Positions 27,187 through 42,285 of a stretch of DNA of 64,000 bases are shown here, one piece after another. The DNA is from Casuarius casuarius (Eukaryota; Chordata; Aves; Casuariiformes; Casuariidae), in NCBI GenBank assembly GCA_003342895.1, contig PTFA01000017.1, forward strand, positions 54,057 to 118,056, read 5' to 3'. The notes beneath the pieces are model-generated. The model saw only the letters and a program-made list of their open reading frames with translations. It was not told the DNA's origin and searched no databases. Position numbers and translations under genes: made by a program. The first letter of the stretch is position 1; each line of letters opens with the position of its first letter.

Positions 27187-29800
27187 GAAGCTCAAGCATG
27201 TACTGTGGCACTTTGTCTTAGGAACGCCTCTACATCCGTTTTCCAACAGGTCTGGAGATAGCAGAGAAATTTTATCACTGGTTTTATCACCTTTCTTGGA
27301 GAGCTCAGAAGGCCTCACATGCTGAGATTTAATAAGAGATCTGTGAAACTACAAGCTCATCTTTGGGCATCTTTTAAAAGATGCTCCTATTTATGCATTT
27401 CAATTAGAGGTGAGGAGGTTTATCATACCTATCCCTGCGTCTGGTGGTTGCAGATGATGGCATCAGGGATAGCAGAGGTGCAAAATCAGTGTTTGACACA
27501 CATTCCTCTCTGCAGTGCACAAACAACCTCTTTGACACATCTCCCATTTCCAGGTGTCCCACAACTCAGTAGACTGCTGCTGTCAAAAGTGCTATTTCTT
27601 TGAAACACTCAGCTGATCTGTTAATGCCCTCAGAAGTTTAAAAGCCACCGCAGCTGCCTGTTGAACAGCTGGGACACAGGGTGATTGTTACATAGAGGGC
27701 ATAATGACTGTCACAGAAAATCTGCAATGGAATACATATTTGAGGAATTATTTCTGGCTGGAAAATGTAGCCCCAAGCCTGAGTCTAAAGAAAATAGGGG
27801 AAACAGATCTTTTCCCTAAGCTCACATTCATTTGGCTGTCTTGAGGGTGTCCACCTGATTTCTGCCAAGGCTGAAGTTGTTGTTACAGCTCCCCAGCTGC
27901 TACTGCATCTGATGCTGTTGAAGCAAAGAGCCTGTGTGTTCCTGGACACAAAATTCTTTGTCCTCTGGTCAGGGAAGAGCACTATCCAGGGGAAGCAAAT
28001 GTTGGCAGCTGCACTGCAAACTTGTTTTGCTAGTCGGTACGTAACATTTTGCTTCAGGGCAAAATATCTGGCTATCTTATTTTCTGCTAGGGAAGAAGCT
28101 TTGGTAGTATCCTTTGCTTGCAAATCAACATTCACAGGGTGGCATTTGAGGATTTGGCACAGTGCATCCNGGGGTCACTCAGAATTGATGCTGAAGGGAC
28201 GTTTCACGGGATGCAGCATAGTCTGCGTTTGCTATCATAGATGCGCTAATCACACCAATGTCCGTGTAACCCAGGCAGCCTCCTGAGCAAAGCACTCTCA
28301 TTGGGCCGAGCCACATGGCTCCTGCAATGCCCATTAGACCCTCATATACCATGACTGAGGCAGACACTGTGCCAAGCACTGAAAACTTTTCAAGAACTAC
28401 TTTCTGGACAAGCTGTAAGAAAGAGTCTGGTTGAAATATCCATATATTCATTAAAACACCTGACACACCAGCTAGCTTCCCGTGACTGGGTTTTAGCGGG
28501 CGGCTGATAGTTGGAATACTCTCAGCAAAACTGGTACAATTGGCTTATGTATCCTCACTGGGGCTCTGCCTCATAGTAAAATCTTTGCAGAATGAGTCTG
28601 TAGTTCTTAAGGATGGAGGGGGTGGAGGAGAAAAGAGATGCTTCTTTGTCTGCATTATTCCACATCACAGATGCTGGCAGAATTATTGATTTAGAACTCA
28701 CAGCTCCAAAAGATTCAGTAACGTAATCTTTTTAATTTTTTTTTCCCCTCTAATGTGATGTTTTCAATAGATCCCATTGATATAGGCTCTTTGGGGACAT
28801 AGCTAAACTTGTTAAACTGCAGTCCCTACCTTCAGTTTGTTACATACGGCACTCATGGTCTGCTCTCTCTTGGAAGAGCCCATAGCTGTAAGGTCTATTG
28901 CTTTACAGGTACTCTAGGAAGATTGAGGGATTAAGTTATACATTATGTAAAACTACCCATTAATCCTCTTAGTGTGCATTACCAGTGAATGGCCTGAAAT
29001 AGACTCTTATTAAAGAGCCCTAACATTCACTCCCTTGATGACATTTAAGTATTTGAGGTTTGTGTCATGGATTTTGGTGCTGAAATATTCAGTACACCAT
29101 CTTCTGTCTGCTGCTAGATCCACTGGCACGTGCTAGTAGAGTGCTAACAAAATTACAGTTGGTAAAGCAGATTACTTGTTTAACTAGTAGCGAGACATTT
29201 ATAAAATAGAATTATATATTTTCTAGAGTGACAGAGTCACTGGGATTTTTTGTTTGTTCTTTTTTTCGTTCTTTTTGTTTTTATAAGAAAAAGAAACAGC
29301 TATAAAACCATGATTAAAAATGTTCCAGGGGATGATCTACATTTTAAAATAACGATATTTTTAGGAAAAATAAGGCGATTTATAACATAAATGCGTTTTG
29401 AAAGTGTTTGGTTGCTGCATACTGCCTTCTTTCCCAGTACAGTTTGCTATCTGTTATACAGTCTTGCATAAATGTTTAGATTAGGGGAGAAAAGAAAAAT
29501 TAAATGTGATGGCTAAGACCTATAAGAGCTGACTCACTGACTTGAGTTATTGCTGTGCAGAAAGTTTGTAAAGCCTTTACATCCAGCAAACACTTACTGC
29601 TACTCCAGCCTTGACAGTTGACCTTTCAATCTGATTGGGTTTAGCAACAATAATTGCAGTACCTGCACTACAGACAATGCAGAACGCTGCTTAGTAACCC
29701 AACTTTGCTCATTAGATCTTACTTCATGTGTCTAAAATTCACCCTCTCTTTGCATGTGTGTGCAAATTCTCTCATAATACCTGTTAAGGGAGCCAATCAA
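27187..29800. other. Sequence 3' of PTCHD1 (possible distal 3' UTR)
   Basis: No gene is seen. It may partly belong to a long PTCHD1 3' UTR, since no strong poly-A signal lies near the stop. An ATTAAA-type hexamer on the minus strand (28731-28736) is the first candidate. One N is at 28170. Confidence 0.6.
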
Positions 29801-29807
29801 GGAACAA

Positions 29808-29821
29808 CCCCCCCCCCCCCC
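29808..29821 (-). repeat. 14-base poly-C run (poly-G in the PTCHD1 transcript)
   Basis: Fourteen consecutive C on the plus strand, giving G14 in the transcript about 160 nt after the stop codon. It is followed in the RNA by TTGTTCC. Its length may be affected by sequencing slippage. Confidence 0.9.
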
Positions 29822-29883
29822 AATTTTTTCTTCATTCCTCCCATCGTTCTGAGTATTCCTGGATTTAGCTTAGAGGGTGAACA

Positions 29884-29895
29884 CCCCCCCCCCCC
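29884..29895 (-). repeat. 12-base poly-C run (poly-G in the PTCHD1 transcript)
   Basis: Twelve consecutive C on the plus strand, giving G12 in the transcript about 85 nt after the stop. It lies just after a GGGGAGGG element in RNA sense, so four or more G tracts are available close together. This could in principle form a G-quadruplex. Confidence 0.9.
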
Positions 29896-29979
29896 AAACC
29901 TCTTTCCCTCCCCAAATGTTTAGCCAACACTGGTTTCTTTTTCTCTCAGTAAGACCTAGTGTAAAAAACAACAAACAAG

Positions 29980-31659
<1,680 letters not shown>

Positions 31660-34600
31660 TTAAAGTACTCAAATCAACATGAGGAAAAACGTAATGTGGG
31701 CATGCTAAAAGCTCAAAGGAGATGCATTTGGCTGTTATTGATCCTTAAGGTAAACGACCTGCAGAAGAGAGAAATTGTTATGGATTTATTAGCCACAGAC
31801 CCACATTCACTACTGACTAGCAAACCTTACTATCTGAACTTGACGGGAGTTCTGCATCATTGACACAGGGTTGACGAGTTAAAGAAAAGGTATTTTTTCT
31901 GGTTGGCTGTTTCATTTCATTTTTGTAGAGTGCCTGTGATGGAAGATGCTTTGAAATTAGTTTTTCCTGATGATGGCATCTGACCTGTGGTGAAAACAAA
32001 GAAATAGGACCTTGAAGTGCCTATGCTGGAAGCAGAGCATTAGTCGGTCGCTTTGTAGAAAAACTGTAAAAAATGAAACCTGCGTGTAAGCTGAGTATTG
32101 TCAAGTAAATCAGTCACTGACTTCTCCACTTCCTATCCAAATTTTCTGTCAGGAAAAAGAAATCCTAGAAATGGAAAAAAAACCCCAAAACACAAGTGAA
32201 TTTTAGAGAAGTAGAATGATAGAAATGATGTGCCACTGCTTAAAGTGTTAGTTTTCTTACTTTAATATGTCTAAGGGTTTGTAAAACCAAGTGGAGCTCC
32301 ATTTTTCTTGCCAGTTCCTAAATGTTTTAATTAATTTAATTAACTCTGAAAATGGATGCAGCTTTCATGAAAGGAGATAAAGACCTGCAGACCTAAAACC
32401 CTCTAACCACAAAGTGCAGGTAGAATGGGGAAAATGCATGGTTTTATCTTAATCTCTGGTTGGCTGTCCTCCTCTTCTGGTGTCTATTCTGTGACAGATA
32501 ACAAAGGAACATTTTGGGGATTCAGAACTCTGCTTGCTTGTAGTAGAGCTGAACAGGAAACACAGGCATCAACCAAATATCAGATGAGAACGGCCGAGAT
32601 AAAAGTAGGTTGAGGTTTTACATGGAGATTAAAGGAAAAAAATAGCCTTTCTATCACAGCTAAAATGTAAGACTTTGATACTTTCTCATAATACTTCATA
32701 TCATTTTCATCAGTAAATAACAGATCTTTTCCACCCAATCCCACCCTCTTTGTTGCCTTTTAATTTCTCTTCTTCCTCACTCTTTTGCTGTTTTTCCTGT
32801 CTCCCGCTTCTCTCTCTGGTCTGTTCTTTTCTCTGCATTGCATTATCTCTAGATACTTCCCAAAGCCAATCCACTGTGCTTTGCTCTTACCCCACTCCCT
32901 GATAACATTAGATAAAATCATCAGGGCTGAATTAGCTGCTGATGACAATGAAGTGCAATCACTGGACTTCTGAAGTTGATACTCCAGTCAGGCAGGGTCA
33001 AGGTAATTCACATATCTCCGTTAGAATTTCAGGCTGTGTGCAGAGTACCAAAATTGCTGTATTGGTTATGTTCTCTTCACGTACAGATGACTATCACTTC
33101 TGCCACATGGGCTACAAAATTGGTCAAGCAAACCCCAAACAAAATAAGTGTTCTGAAGAACCAGAACATATCATGGTTTATTCTTAAATGCCCCATGTGG
33201 GCTAGATATTTAATCCACTTGACAAATAACTCTTTTGTAGTCAGTACCTTTCACAGAATGGACAGCTACACCTGTTTCACATCAACCATGCAAGGACTAT
33301 CCTATCTACATGTCGAACAGGTGGAAGAGCTGTTCACTCTGTTAACACTGAAAAAAATAGGTATTTTATACAGAATTCAAAATACAGCGCTCATAAGATG
33401 AGATAATAGAACAACCGGTGTATTTCCTTATCACCATTACCTGGTATTTGGACTAACAAAGTCCATGCTCTCGTGTATATCAGATATCATGCCTACATTG
33501 TTACTTGGAGTCATGGCATGGAACACGAATGTCCAATTTGTAGCAATATTACGGTCCCATTTTCGGTACGGCATTTAGCATTTATCTTAATTTTCCCAAA
33601 CAACATTTTACAGTTGCTTTCAGAGGCCAGGTCAAGACTGTCAATTTGATAACTAGCACCGTGGCCCCTCTTAAAACTAATGGGAAATACTGGAACTCCC
33701 CAGACATAAAATAAAGCAAAAAGCACAATCAGTGACTGGCACCCCGTTGTTAATTATGCTTCAAATAGTTATGTTCTAGCCTCAGTAGGGAAAGCTATTA
33801 GGCTTGCTTTCAGTATGTTCTTTGTAAAGACAGACTGACCTTTATTTAAATGTAACTGATCACTTGCCAAAGCAGGGAGTGAGAGGTTTAATCCATTTAT
33901 GGCTCCCATAACTCCTGTAGACAGGCTTGTCTCAGAATTTCACATGGCATCATATGCATTAGCTTCTAGTGAGCAAAACAGTATAAAATGAGGTCATTGA
34001 ATTTTACAAATTACTTCCATCATGAGCTTTAGTTATAACATGTTTTCATAAAAAAAGGTTCAGCATTAATAGGCTCTTGCCTAAAAACATGCAGACAGCT
34101 ACATTAATTTGGAAGGCCTTTGACTTTGCAATGAAACAAAAATTAGATCTAATTAAATATGACACAGAGTATGACTTTTTAACAGGTGTAAGATTTTGGA
34201 TAATAGCAATGTCTGATAACATTGACTCCTGATACCATATATTTTCTCTAAGGAGAAAACATAAAAACACTCTGAGACACAATCTGCTCTTACATATTCT
34301 TGGAGACTAATATAAAACGGAATTTGATTAAGAGAACTGTTAAGCAAATGCATGAGGAACCTTCACTGCATAGGCTCTACAAGACGAACTGAAAACAGCT
34401 ATATGTTATTCTGTTTTCCAATAGGTTACTTTTATTGCTTGCTACACGATCTGCATGCTAGGAATGGGTATTTTCTTTTGACTGCAGAACTGATTCCTCT
34501 GTCCATTTTGTGTAATAGCTACAAAGCTCTAACTTACCTTTACGAAGATGCGCCTAAATGACTCACAGACTTGCACACTTTTTGCATCAGTGGCACTACT

Positions 34601-35819
34601 GACCAGATCCACTGCCCCTTGAGAAAAAGATTAAGCCCAAACTCACACACAAATTGGGCACAGCAGTCCAAAAATAGCCATACTGAGGTAGAATGGGATT
34701 TACCTAATCTAATTTACTCCTTTAAATACTGCCTACAAGCACGACTTGGGGTAACTATCTCCAGCGTTGTCTAACACGCTGATGCTTGTATAGGTCTGTA
34801 TCATAGACATTAGGGCAGACAGATCCATAGGGGCATTTTGTAAGGGTTTCTTTCACTCACCTGTCATTTCAGAGTTTCCATTTTTTGCAAGCCTGATTTG
34901 CACCACTTGTATTCCTCTTGCTAGTGCTGTCTGCCCTATATAATACTAATGAGAAGGAGCAAATTTTTCCTTGCAAATAAATCATGTAATTACTTTAACT
35001 GATNTTCCCTTTTTACTAGAGAATTAGCCACAAATATCTAATGATTTATACCAATTTGCTCATTATTCACAGTCACTCAGTAAATAATAAATATGAACTC
35101 AAACAGCTAATGGGCTATTGGAGAACTCTTCCTGTTGACATTTGCTATTATGATTCACTGGCCATGCCCTACAGTCAGGCTGTACCGCTGTAAGCTAGGA
35201 ACAAGAAGTACAAGGAAGGACTGGATTTTTGTAAGGAAAAGAGATTCTGAATGAGCAGAGGCAAAGGGTAGGGGAATAGGAGAAAGATATTGGCGAAAAC
35301 AGAGATGAAATTCTTTTTTTTCTCACTCTCTTTTTCTACAACTTTGCACTGTAAACAATCTGCCTACCATTTGTCTGGGGGGGACAGAGGACAAAAATTC
35401 TGGCTTGTGTAGCCAGAGTAAGTGAAGATAGTCATTGTTACCTAAGGAAGCACCTGAAACTTTTCATGGGCTAGGGTGGGCCTATCTTTAGTTTTAGAAA
35501 CCAGTAATAAAAACAATAAATGGTACCCAGCTTAAATATGGTGCTTTTATGAGTTGCCTAAAAATGCTATAAGAAGTTTCATTAGCCTCCTTCAGGATCA
35601 ACTTTTGCAAATGCATGTGCTCTGCAAAATCAATGCAGAGCATGTGAGAGAGAAAAACACACATGTAGGGAGCTGTGAAGGCTAAGCCAATTTTTTTCTG
35701 TTGTTTAATACTGTAAAGCTCTTTACCTTATTTTAAGCACCATTTATATGCAGGGGTGGCAACAGTTCCTTTCGGTATCATCCTAAAATCTGAAACAAGA
35801 AATGCATCCTTTTACATGC

Positions 35820-36025
35820 GAAGTGCTTGCTCAAGCAAGAGGCCTTTACGCATGGGCATAGGTAGCCTAGGCTTAAAGTTGGCTCTGTCCCCGTTTGGCA
35901 AATGGCGAGACTGAAGCACAGAGGGGGCGAAGTGATTGAAAGCAGCCCAAGAGCCTGTGGCAGAAGGGTGATGCCACCTCCCAGGCACCAGAGTCACAAA
36001 CCAGCTCTCTATTCACTTAGCTTAA
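35820..36025 (-). mobile_element. MIR SINE relic in intron 2
   Basis: On the plus strand the segment follows the reverse complement of the MIR consensus: AAGTGCTTGC, later TCCCCGTTTGGCAAATGGCG, then GACTGAAGCACAGAGG (MIR: gaaactgaggcacagagagg), GAAGTGATT, TGTGGCAGAAGGGTGATGCC (MIR: agtggcagagccgggattcg), CCAGGCACCAGAGTC and finally CTCTCTATTCACTTAGCT near the tRNA-derived head. Several motifs occur in the correct order over about 200 bases. The element is in the same orientation as PTCHD1 transcription. MIRs are abundant in mammals but much scarcer in sauropsids. Confidence 0.72.
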
Positions 36026-39000
36026 TTGCTTCCCTAAAATGAAGGCTGGTGCCAGCTTTTCTTCAGTTTAAGGATTAAGTGATATGTTCAGTTTTACGTT
36101 AAAATCACGTGAGGTTTTGGGGTTTTGATCTTATCAGGAGAAGATGAAGTTTGGGTATTGAAATAGACTTTTCCAGTAAGAGAAAGTATGGAAAATGATT
36201 GAGAATTAAGTTTTGGGTCCTTTTCTCACAGTTTTATCCACCTATGAAAGTACAGAATAATGGTATCACCTAAACTGATGCTGAAGGCACAAAAGCCTGT
36301 GGCCAAAGCTGTGAATAAGCCTCAGTAGCAGGTGTGGAAGCATTGTAACCCAGACAGAAAAAAACCTCAACCGGACCCACGCTCAGATGGAGTTACCGAG
36401 GTTAAGTCTCGATTTTTATTTAGGGTTTCTTCTTGTATTGTGATGGCTGCACCCATGTAACACTGTCAGTTCAGCTGGATGAATGCCGTCTCACTTAGGC
36501 TGATTTAAATCTGAAATCATTCCACTGTATAGGAGGACCTGTCTACAAGAGGAATTTAGTGTGCGGTGAAACAGTGTGTGAATTTATAGAGTACTAGCTA
36601 CTTTGCACCAGCTTTCTTTGTGGAAACCTGTGAAAGGGAGCTTGACTCACATTCAAAGTGGAGCAAAATATCATCCACAAAGGCAAACACTGGAGGAATT
36701 AACATGAAGCAGCTAGGATGCTATAAATTCATACCCCAGCTTATTGCCAATGTAGGCAAGCTTCAAAGAGCTACACTTGTGCAAAATTAGTACATGGCAG
36801 ATCAGAATCATACCCCAGGAATTGTCCTTTCCAAAACTATACCTGTAATAACATATGATATAATGAAGGTGCAATGAATTTTCCTAGCTGACTGTATTAA
36901 AAATAACAATGTACACTGCTCAGCTATGTGATTGCTTTCCACAGAATGTAAACAAAGAGGCTGAGATAATTTCCCTCTGCTGACTTATTTTTTCCAGCTA
37001 GATCAGTGAGCTCATCAGCTCCCACCTCATGCAAAGCTGACTGAAATTGCTAATCTGGACTCCCTTTGTCACAGGAGTTATAATCGACCTGTTGTTGACT
37101 AAATATTAATGCTATGTGACCTGCCTCATGTGGCCCCTTCCAGCATGAACAATTTTAACTCAGAACATATAGCAGTTTCAAAGTACTGCTGAATATGCAG
37201 GCAGAGCAAGAGAATTTACATCCAGTTCAAATAGCTAGGAAGCAAACATCTGGATTCACATGTTGTTCCTGCTAAAATAATATTAAAGCAAGTTGAGGTA
37301 GTTCAGTATGCAAACAGAATTAGAACCAAACATAACTTACACTTCAGTTCTCAATGATGTTACAATTTAGTGGCATGGGTTGAGCTAAGCATAGTTAAAG
37401 CATCATTAGTATAACGGTGCAACCAACGATGGGTTATTCTAACTGATGTCTTACTTTGCCTTCCATAAACAGAGCTGTAAGACTACAATTTTGCTGCATC
37501 AAAGAGTGTGTGTACAGTCAGACATCCCACTGGGTGCAAGCTTGCCACTCCCAAACAATTCTGGTGAGCAAAGTCACTGCAAAACCTACTTGCTTTTCTT
37601 ACACCCCCCTGAGTAATTTTGGGGGCACAGTGCACACTGTGTGCTAACATCTGATAGGATACTAATGGCCTTTAAGATGCTCATCTGGTCAAATGTGTTT
37701 CCAGTCGGCAGTGTTTTTCTCAGGAGGATTGTGGAAAGGGCACTGGAGACCTGTAGGCAGTTGAATCGTCGTGACTGTGTCCTCACCTGCAAAGTGAGTG
37801 AAATTCCAGCCACCAAGCTGAGCCACCAAGCCTAGCCTGACTCTATTTCCTACCTCCCAGCACATGTCCAAAGGGCAAGTAATCCTGAAAAGCTATGTGC
37901 AGGCTTGGTAGCTGGAATAAGAAAAATGCATGAAGAGCACTACGGCAGAGACATTCCCTATAAAACTGTTAATCAGGTTTTCCTGGGAGGTATTGGTATC
38001 AACACAGGCTGTACGTAGTGTAACCCCGCTTCTTTATTGCCTTTCACACAGACCCTACACATATATATCATAACTGGATTACAGGTGTGACAGCATACCT
38101 CAAAAATACAATGGCAATGCTGCAGGGTAGGTTCACTATTTGTGGTTACTGTTTTAAAGACTACTAAGTTTTATACATGTATCCAGAAGGTGCACTATGC
38201 CTGCAGATGTTAACATTTGATTTGGGATCCTCCCCAAAAGAGAAATATACTTACTGAAATTAGGTATGCCAATCTGTTAGGCATTTAGGCAGGATCAGTC
38301 TTGCATTTGAATATTAGCTGTTCACCCTCAATAGTCAGAGCTGATCTCTTAAACCATGCTTATAACAGTACCACCCATCCCAGTCAGAAACCACCAGGCA
38401 TGTCCATATACTCCTCAATTTAGTGCCTGGATCAAAAATCTGAGCGTCTTGGCGTATTCACACTGGTAAAAACCTGCCTCAGTCTCCTGCCTGTCTGCTG
38501 TGTTTTGTGCTGTATCTACTTGGGAACAAAATAGGAGAAACTGAAATGTTTAATAATATGCTGTATCTGCTGTGTTTGACATCTGCGGGCACAACCAGTG
38601 AAACACGCCAGTGAAGAGAAAATGTGACTGTATACAACATACAGTGCTGGTTGGTGCATGTGAAGAAGAAATCTTCAACTGGTGCTCAACGTGTTATGTT
38701 AGAAGACCACAATGTTATTTTGAGTCTTCTATCCTGCAGAAAGACTCTCTGGGCCATTAAGCCTGTGTTCAAATTGCTTAATGCATATGCAGGAAAACAG
38801 TGTGTCTTGAAATCCAGCGCAAGGTTTATGCCTCATCTGGGTCTTATGTGGGGCCTCCAAACACAGCTTAAAAGGGGTTTAGGTTGCTCATAAGATTCAC
38901 GCAGATCCGCTGCACAGCAGTAATTTTGATCCCAGTCTTCTGGCAACGCATGTCTGACACACAGTAGCCTACCCACACTATGTTTATAAAGATTGCAATT

Positions 39001-40162
39001 TTTGGAAAGGCAGCATAAGCTCTCTGCTCTTCCGTGAAAGACCCTGCTTCGGTCAGGGTTTGCCCTTTATGAATTATATTCTTTCAGTAAGCATACATTT
39101 GCACAAAGAATACACTGGCAAAAAGAAATCACCCTCGCCTCTGTTTCAGATAAAATAGCCAGGACTAGTGATGCTTGGGATACATGATGTGTCCCTTTCA
39201 TAAAGTTAAGCTCCCAAATACTCATCTTTTATCATGGCAAGCAAGCAGTAACGGGCAGATATTTTAGAAATGGTACCAAAGACAAGCTAATTTTAACAGC
39301 ATGACCAATATATTATTATGGAAACTAAAATTATTCCAAATGAAAATGCTTAACTGTGAACAAATATATACACATACACAGATGTGCACAGTCCTGTCAG
39401 TGTTCTACCTATATGATGGGAAGAGAAACAAAGAAAAGGAGAAATATTTTAAATAACTAGAATTAAACAACGGCTCAGTATTCATAATTCTAGTCCTACC
39501 ATGATTCCCAGTCATGGTTTGCCATATTTTAGTTTTAGAATATGTCTATTTTAATACCATTCATTATAAAAAGCTATCTTCTCACTAAATTTTGCATTTT
39601 CAAATTAAAATATTTTAAATGACAGCAAATTAAATTCAAATCAATGACCTCTTATTATTGTGATTATATGGATAATTCAGTAAGCATGTGGTTAATCGTC
39701 ACAGTGCCATTGATTTCAACAATGTAAAAATAAATGATTTAGGTCTTGAGAAATGCTGCCTTTTGCTTGGATCACCCTTTTTTTCAGTATTGAACCAATG
39801 TAATATTTGAGTTTTTGTTGTTATAGTGATAGCAAGAATGCCAGATAAGCACATTTTATAAATAGAAATAAATTTGAGAGAAAACATAAGTGGCTTTTTT
39901 ATTTTGAGAAACACAAAGAAGCAAGGCAAGTTATGGTTCAAAATCTACTTATATATATTAAGTGAATATTTAATTCCACTTAAGAATTGATAAAGGTTTG
40001 TTTCGCCGTTTAAATAGCAGGTTGTCAATTCTGCTTAAACGTGCAACTGACTTCCCTCAGTTTTCACGGAAGACCTGGCAAAAGCAGAAAGTCATAGTTC
40101 TTTCAGTGCAATGAAAGGAGCTGAGCACTAGCAAAAGCTGATTTTAGCCGTTGGGATATTTA

Positions 40163-40473
40163 TGCTCGCGTGGTGTACGCGTCCTGATTACCCAACCCTT
40201 TCGTAGCTCTGAACTCACAGTGTCTGAACCAAATCTATGCTGTGCACACACAGCTCTGGTTCTTCCAGGAGGGAGTGTGCCAAGAGCCGCGAGCCGCCAG
40301 GTGTCTGCCTCCCAATGCAGGGTGCCTGGGAGAACTGCTTCACTTTGCCGCACGGAGGGTGACAAAGGGAGCAGGGCGCAAAGCTGTGTGCTGCCGGCAC
40401 CGGGTACGCACCGCGGGGCATTCGCGGGGAGCCGAGACACCCTTTGCATGAGGGGAGCTGTGCACGACGGGAA
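40163..40473. promoter_or_regulatory. Isolated CpG islet inside intron 2
   Basis: About 310 bases that are G+C rich and contain roughly 22 CpG dinucleotides by hand count (for example GCTCGCGTGGTGTACGCGTCC in 40164-40184 and ACCGCGGGGCATTCGCGGGG near 40411), surrounded by CpG-poor AT-rich intron. By eye it meets classical CpG-island thresholds for length, G+C and observed/expected ratio. It may be an alternative promoter, an enhancer, or an old GC-rich insertion. No recognisable protein is encoded despite open frames on both strands. Confidence 0.5.
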
Positions 40474-41531
40474 TGCCTGGTGCTGTGAGAGTAGAGAAAT
40501 GACAGATGTGTCTGGCAAGACAAATTGCCCTGCTGACATATGCGCCTCAAGCCTCACTAACCAAGAAGGTTCTTAGATACAAGGTTATATGTAAAGCAAT
40601 ACTGTGCTCCTCTTCTATATGACATGCTTACGTTCATGTCAGCAGCTAAAACCGCAAACTGATTTTCCCCCTGAAGTGAGTTTTTGATAGATTTTATGTA
40701 TACTGTATAAAACAAAAATATTACCTAAAGGTAAATGAAAGCTACCTGCAATCAAATGTGAAAGGTTAATGTTTACCATGTTACAGAACAGCTAGGTGAC
40801 ATGCAATACCTGACAGTTTCTGAAGATAGAGAAAAAGTAAGTCTATCTGGGACAAAATCTCATTTAAAATCAGTTTGAAATCTTAAAACTCACAAGCCAA
40901 AATACCATTTGCTTCTGGGAGTGTTTTCCTTTATGGACTAGTGGTATATGGATTAGTTTACCACACTTCAAGTTTCCCTTTTTTTGCTCAGAAAACTGAA
41001 ACCAAAACATCTCAGGTATACTCTTATATTCTCCTGTTTAAACAATGTTTGCTATTATTCTTAGTCACAATGGATAGAATCAACCATATATGAAATGCAG
41101 TGCTCTAAAAGTTGCAAAACCTCAATTAAAACACATTTGACCTATTATTTTTAGTGATCAATAAGTAAGAAAAAAAAAGAAAAATCCGTATAAGTTTGGA
41201 GCTCAGCTTGGACTGCACCAAGCATCCAAACGAACTTCCAAAGCCAACTACCCCTTATCCCAAAAGGTTTAGTGGGGGTCTCCCTCCATCTCCGCCAGTG
41301 TCCTTCTCCAGAAGGCAGAGGTCTCACTACTGGGAAGTGGCAGGCCGCCTCCTGCCATACACACCTTTCAGCTATCACTTATTCTGAGGAATGTCACTGA
41401 TTAGAGACACACAACGTACGCCATCGCTCTCACACAGACCTGAAATGAAAAGTCACAGCTCTTCCCATTGACCTTCCCTAGCTCTCCATTGACCATCTGA
41501 GTCCAGTATGCAAAGTATACCACAAAACTGA

Positions 41532-41566
41532 TTCTATTTATCTATTTATCCATCTATCTATCTAGA
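41532..41566. repeat. TATC/TATT tetranucleotide repeat
   Basis: About eight imperfect tetramer units (TCTATTTATCTATTTATCC, then CATCTATCTATC) in intron 2. Confidence 0.85.
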
Positions 41567-42285
41567 AAAGGGTTTCTTTTCTTTAACCTGTGAACTTCAA
41601 AAAATTTTTCATATATGTCAAACTATCTCTTGAGGGACATCACTCCTTCAAGAAAATCAGGATGTCAAAGCCAGGCAAATTCTTAGTGCCCTTGACTGTG
41701 ATTTCTCTGACAAGCCCTTCCATTAAACAATCACAAACATTAATTTCTTTATAGCTAAAAGCACGCAGACAGTAAGAGTAAAATATAGCATCTTTCCACT
41801 ATTCTTTGCATATACCAATGCTGAATAAAAATGCACTGTGTTGCCTGTAACAGGCTTTTCTTAGGACACAAATGCAGTGTCCAGTCAAGAGGAAACCCTT
41901 GATCTTACTGTATGATTGTAGAGTATTTGCTGTATTAAACTGTTTGCTGGACAGTATTTTCCCTACAAACACAGCTCCTCTCTTCCAAAAAGCACTATAT
42001 TTACTGAGTCTCTAATAGTCTCCTGAAGCTAAGAAGCACATACACATGCAAGATTTTCACTGGGGTTTGTGTTGCTGAGGGGGGAATATGGGTGCATGTT
42101 AGCTGTGTTGTCATCCCACTCTGCCTGCTGGACAGTCTCCTTGCATGTCTTGCACTGCCCAAGAAAGCTGGTACAACAGTATCTAAAGTACTCTGCCACC
42201 ATGTGTATTTTAGGCATATTTGCTTCCCATGTGTTAGTGCTCTCTTCGCAATTGGTTTCCTCAGTAAATTTGGGGCAACAGATTG

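Larger units (their letters stand above)
29801..29979 (-). other. Proximal 3' UTR of PTCHD1
   Basis: Sequence directly after the TAA stop must be 3' UTR. In transcript sense it reads from CTTGTTTGTTG into a G-rich segment with GGGGAGGG and two long G runs. The true 3' end is not determined: no AATAAA lies close to the stop on this strand. The nearest ATTAAA-type hexamer I found is 1.2 kb downstream (plus strand 28731-28736) without other support. A long 3' UTR is therefore possible. Confidence 0.7.

Noticed and set aside
28731..28736. Minus-strand ATTAAA as PTCHD1 poly-A signal
   Set aside because: A lone hexamer 1.2 kb after the stop with no clear downstream GU-rich element; such hexamers are frequent in AT-rich sequence.
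37725..37810. MIR-like phrase CTCACCTGCAAAGTGAG
   Set aside because: A single short motif without the other MIR blocks in order; likely coincidence.
40144..40576. 141- and 137-codon open frames on opposite strands
   Set aside because: Both arise from the CpG islet where stop codons are rare; neither resembles a protein family.
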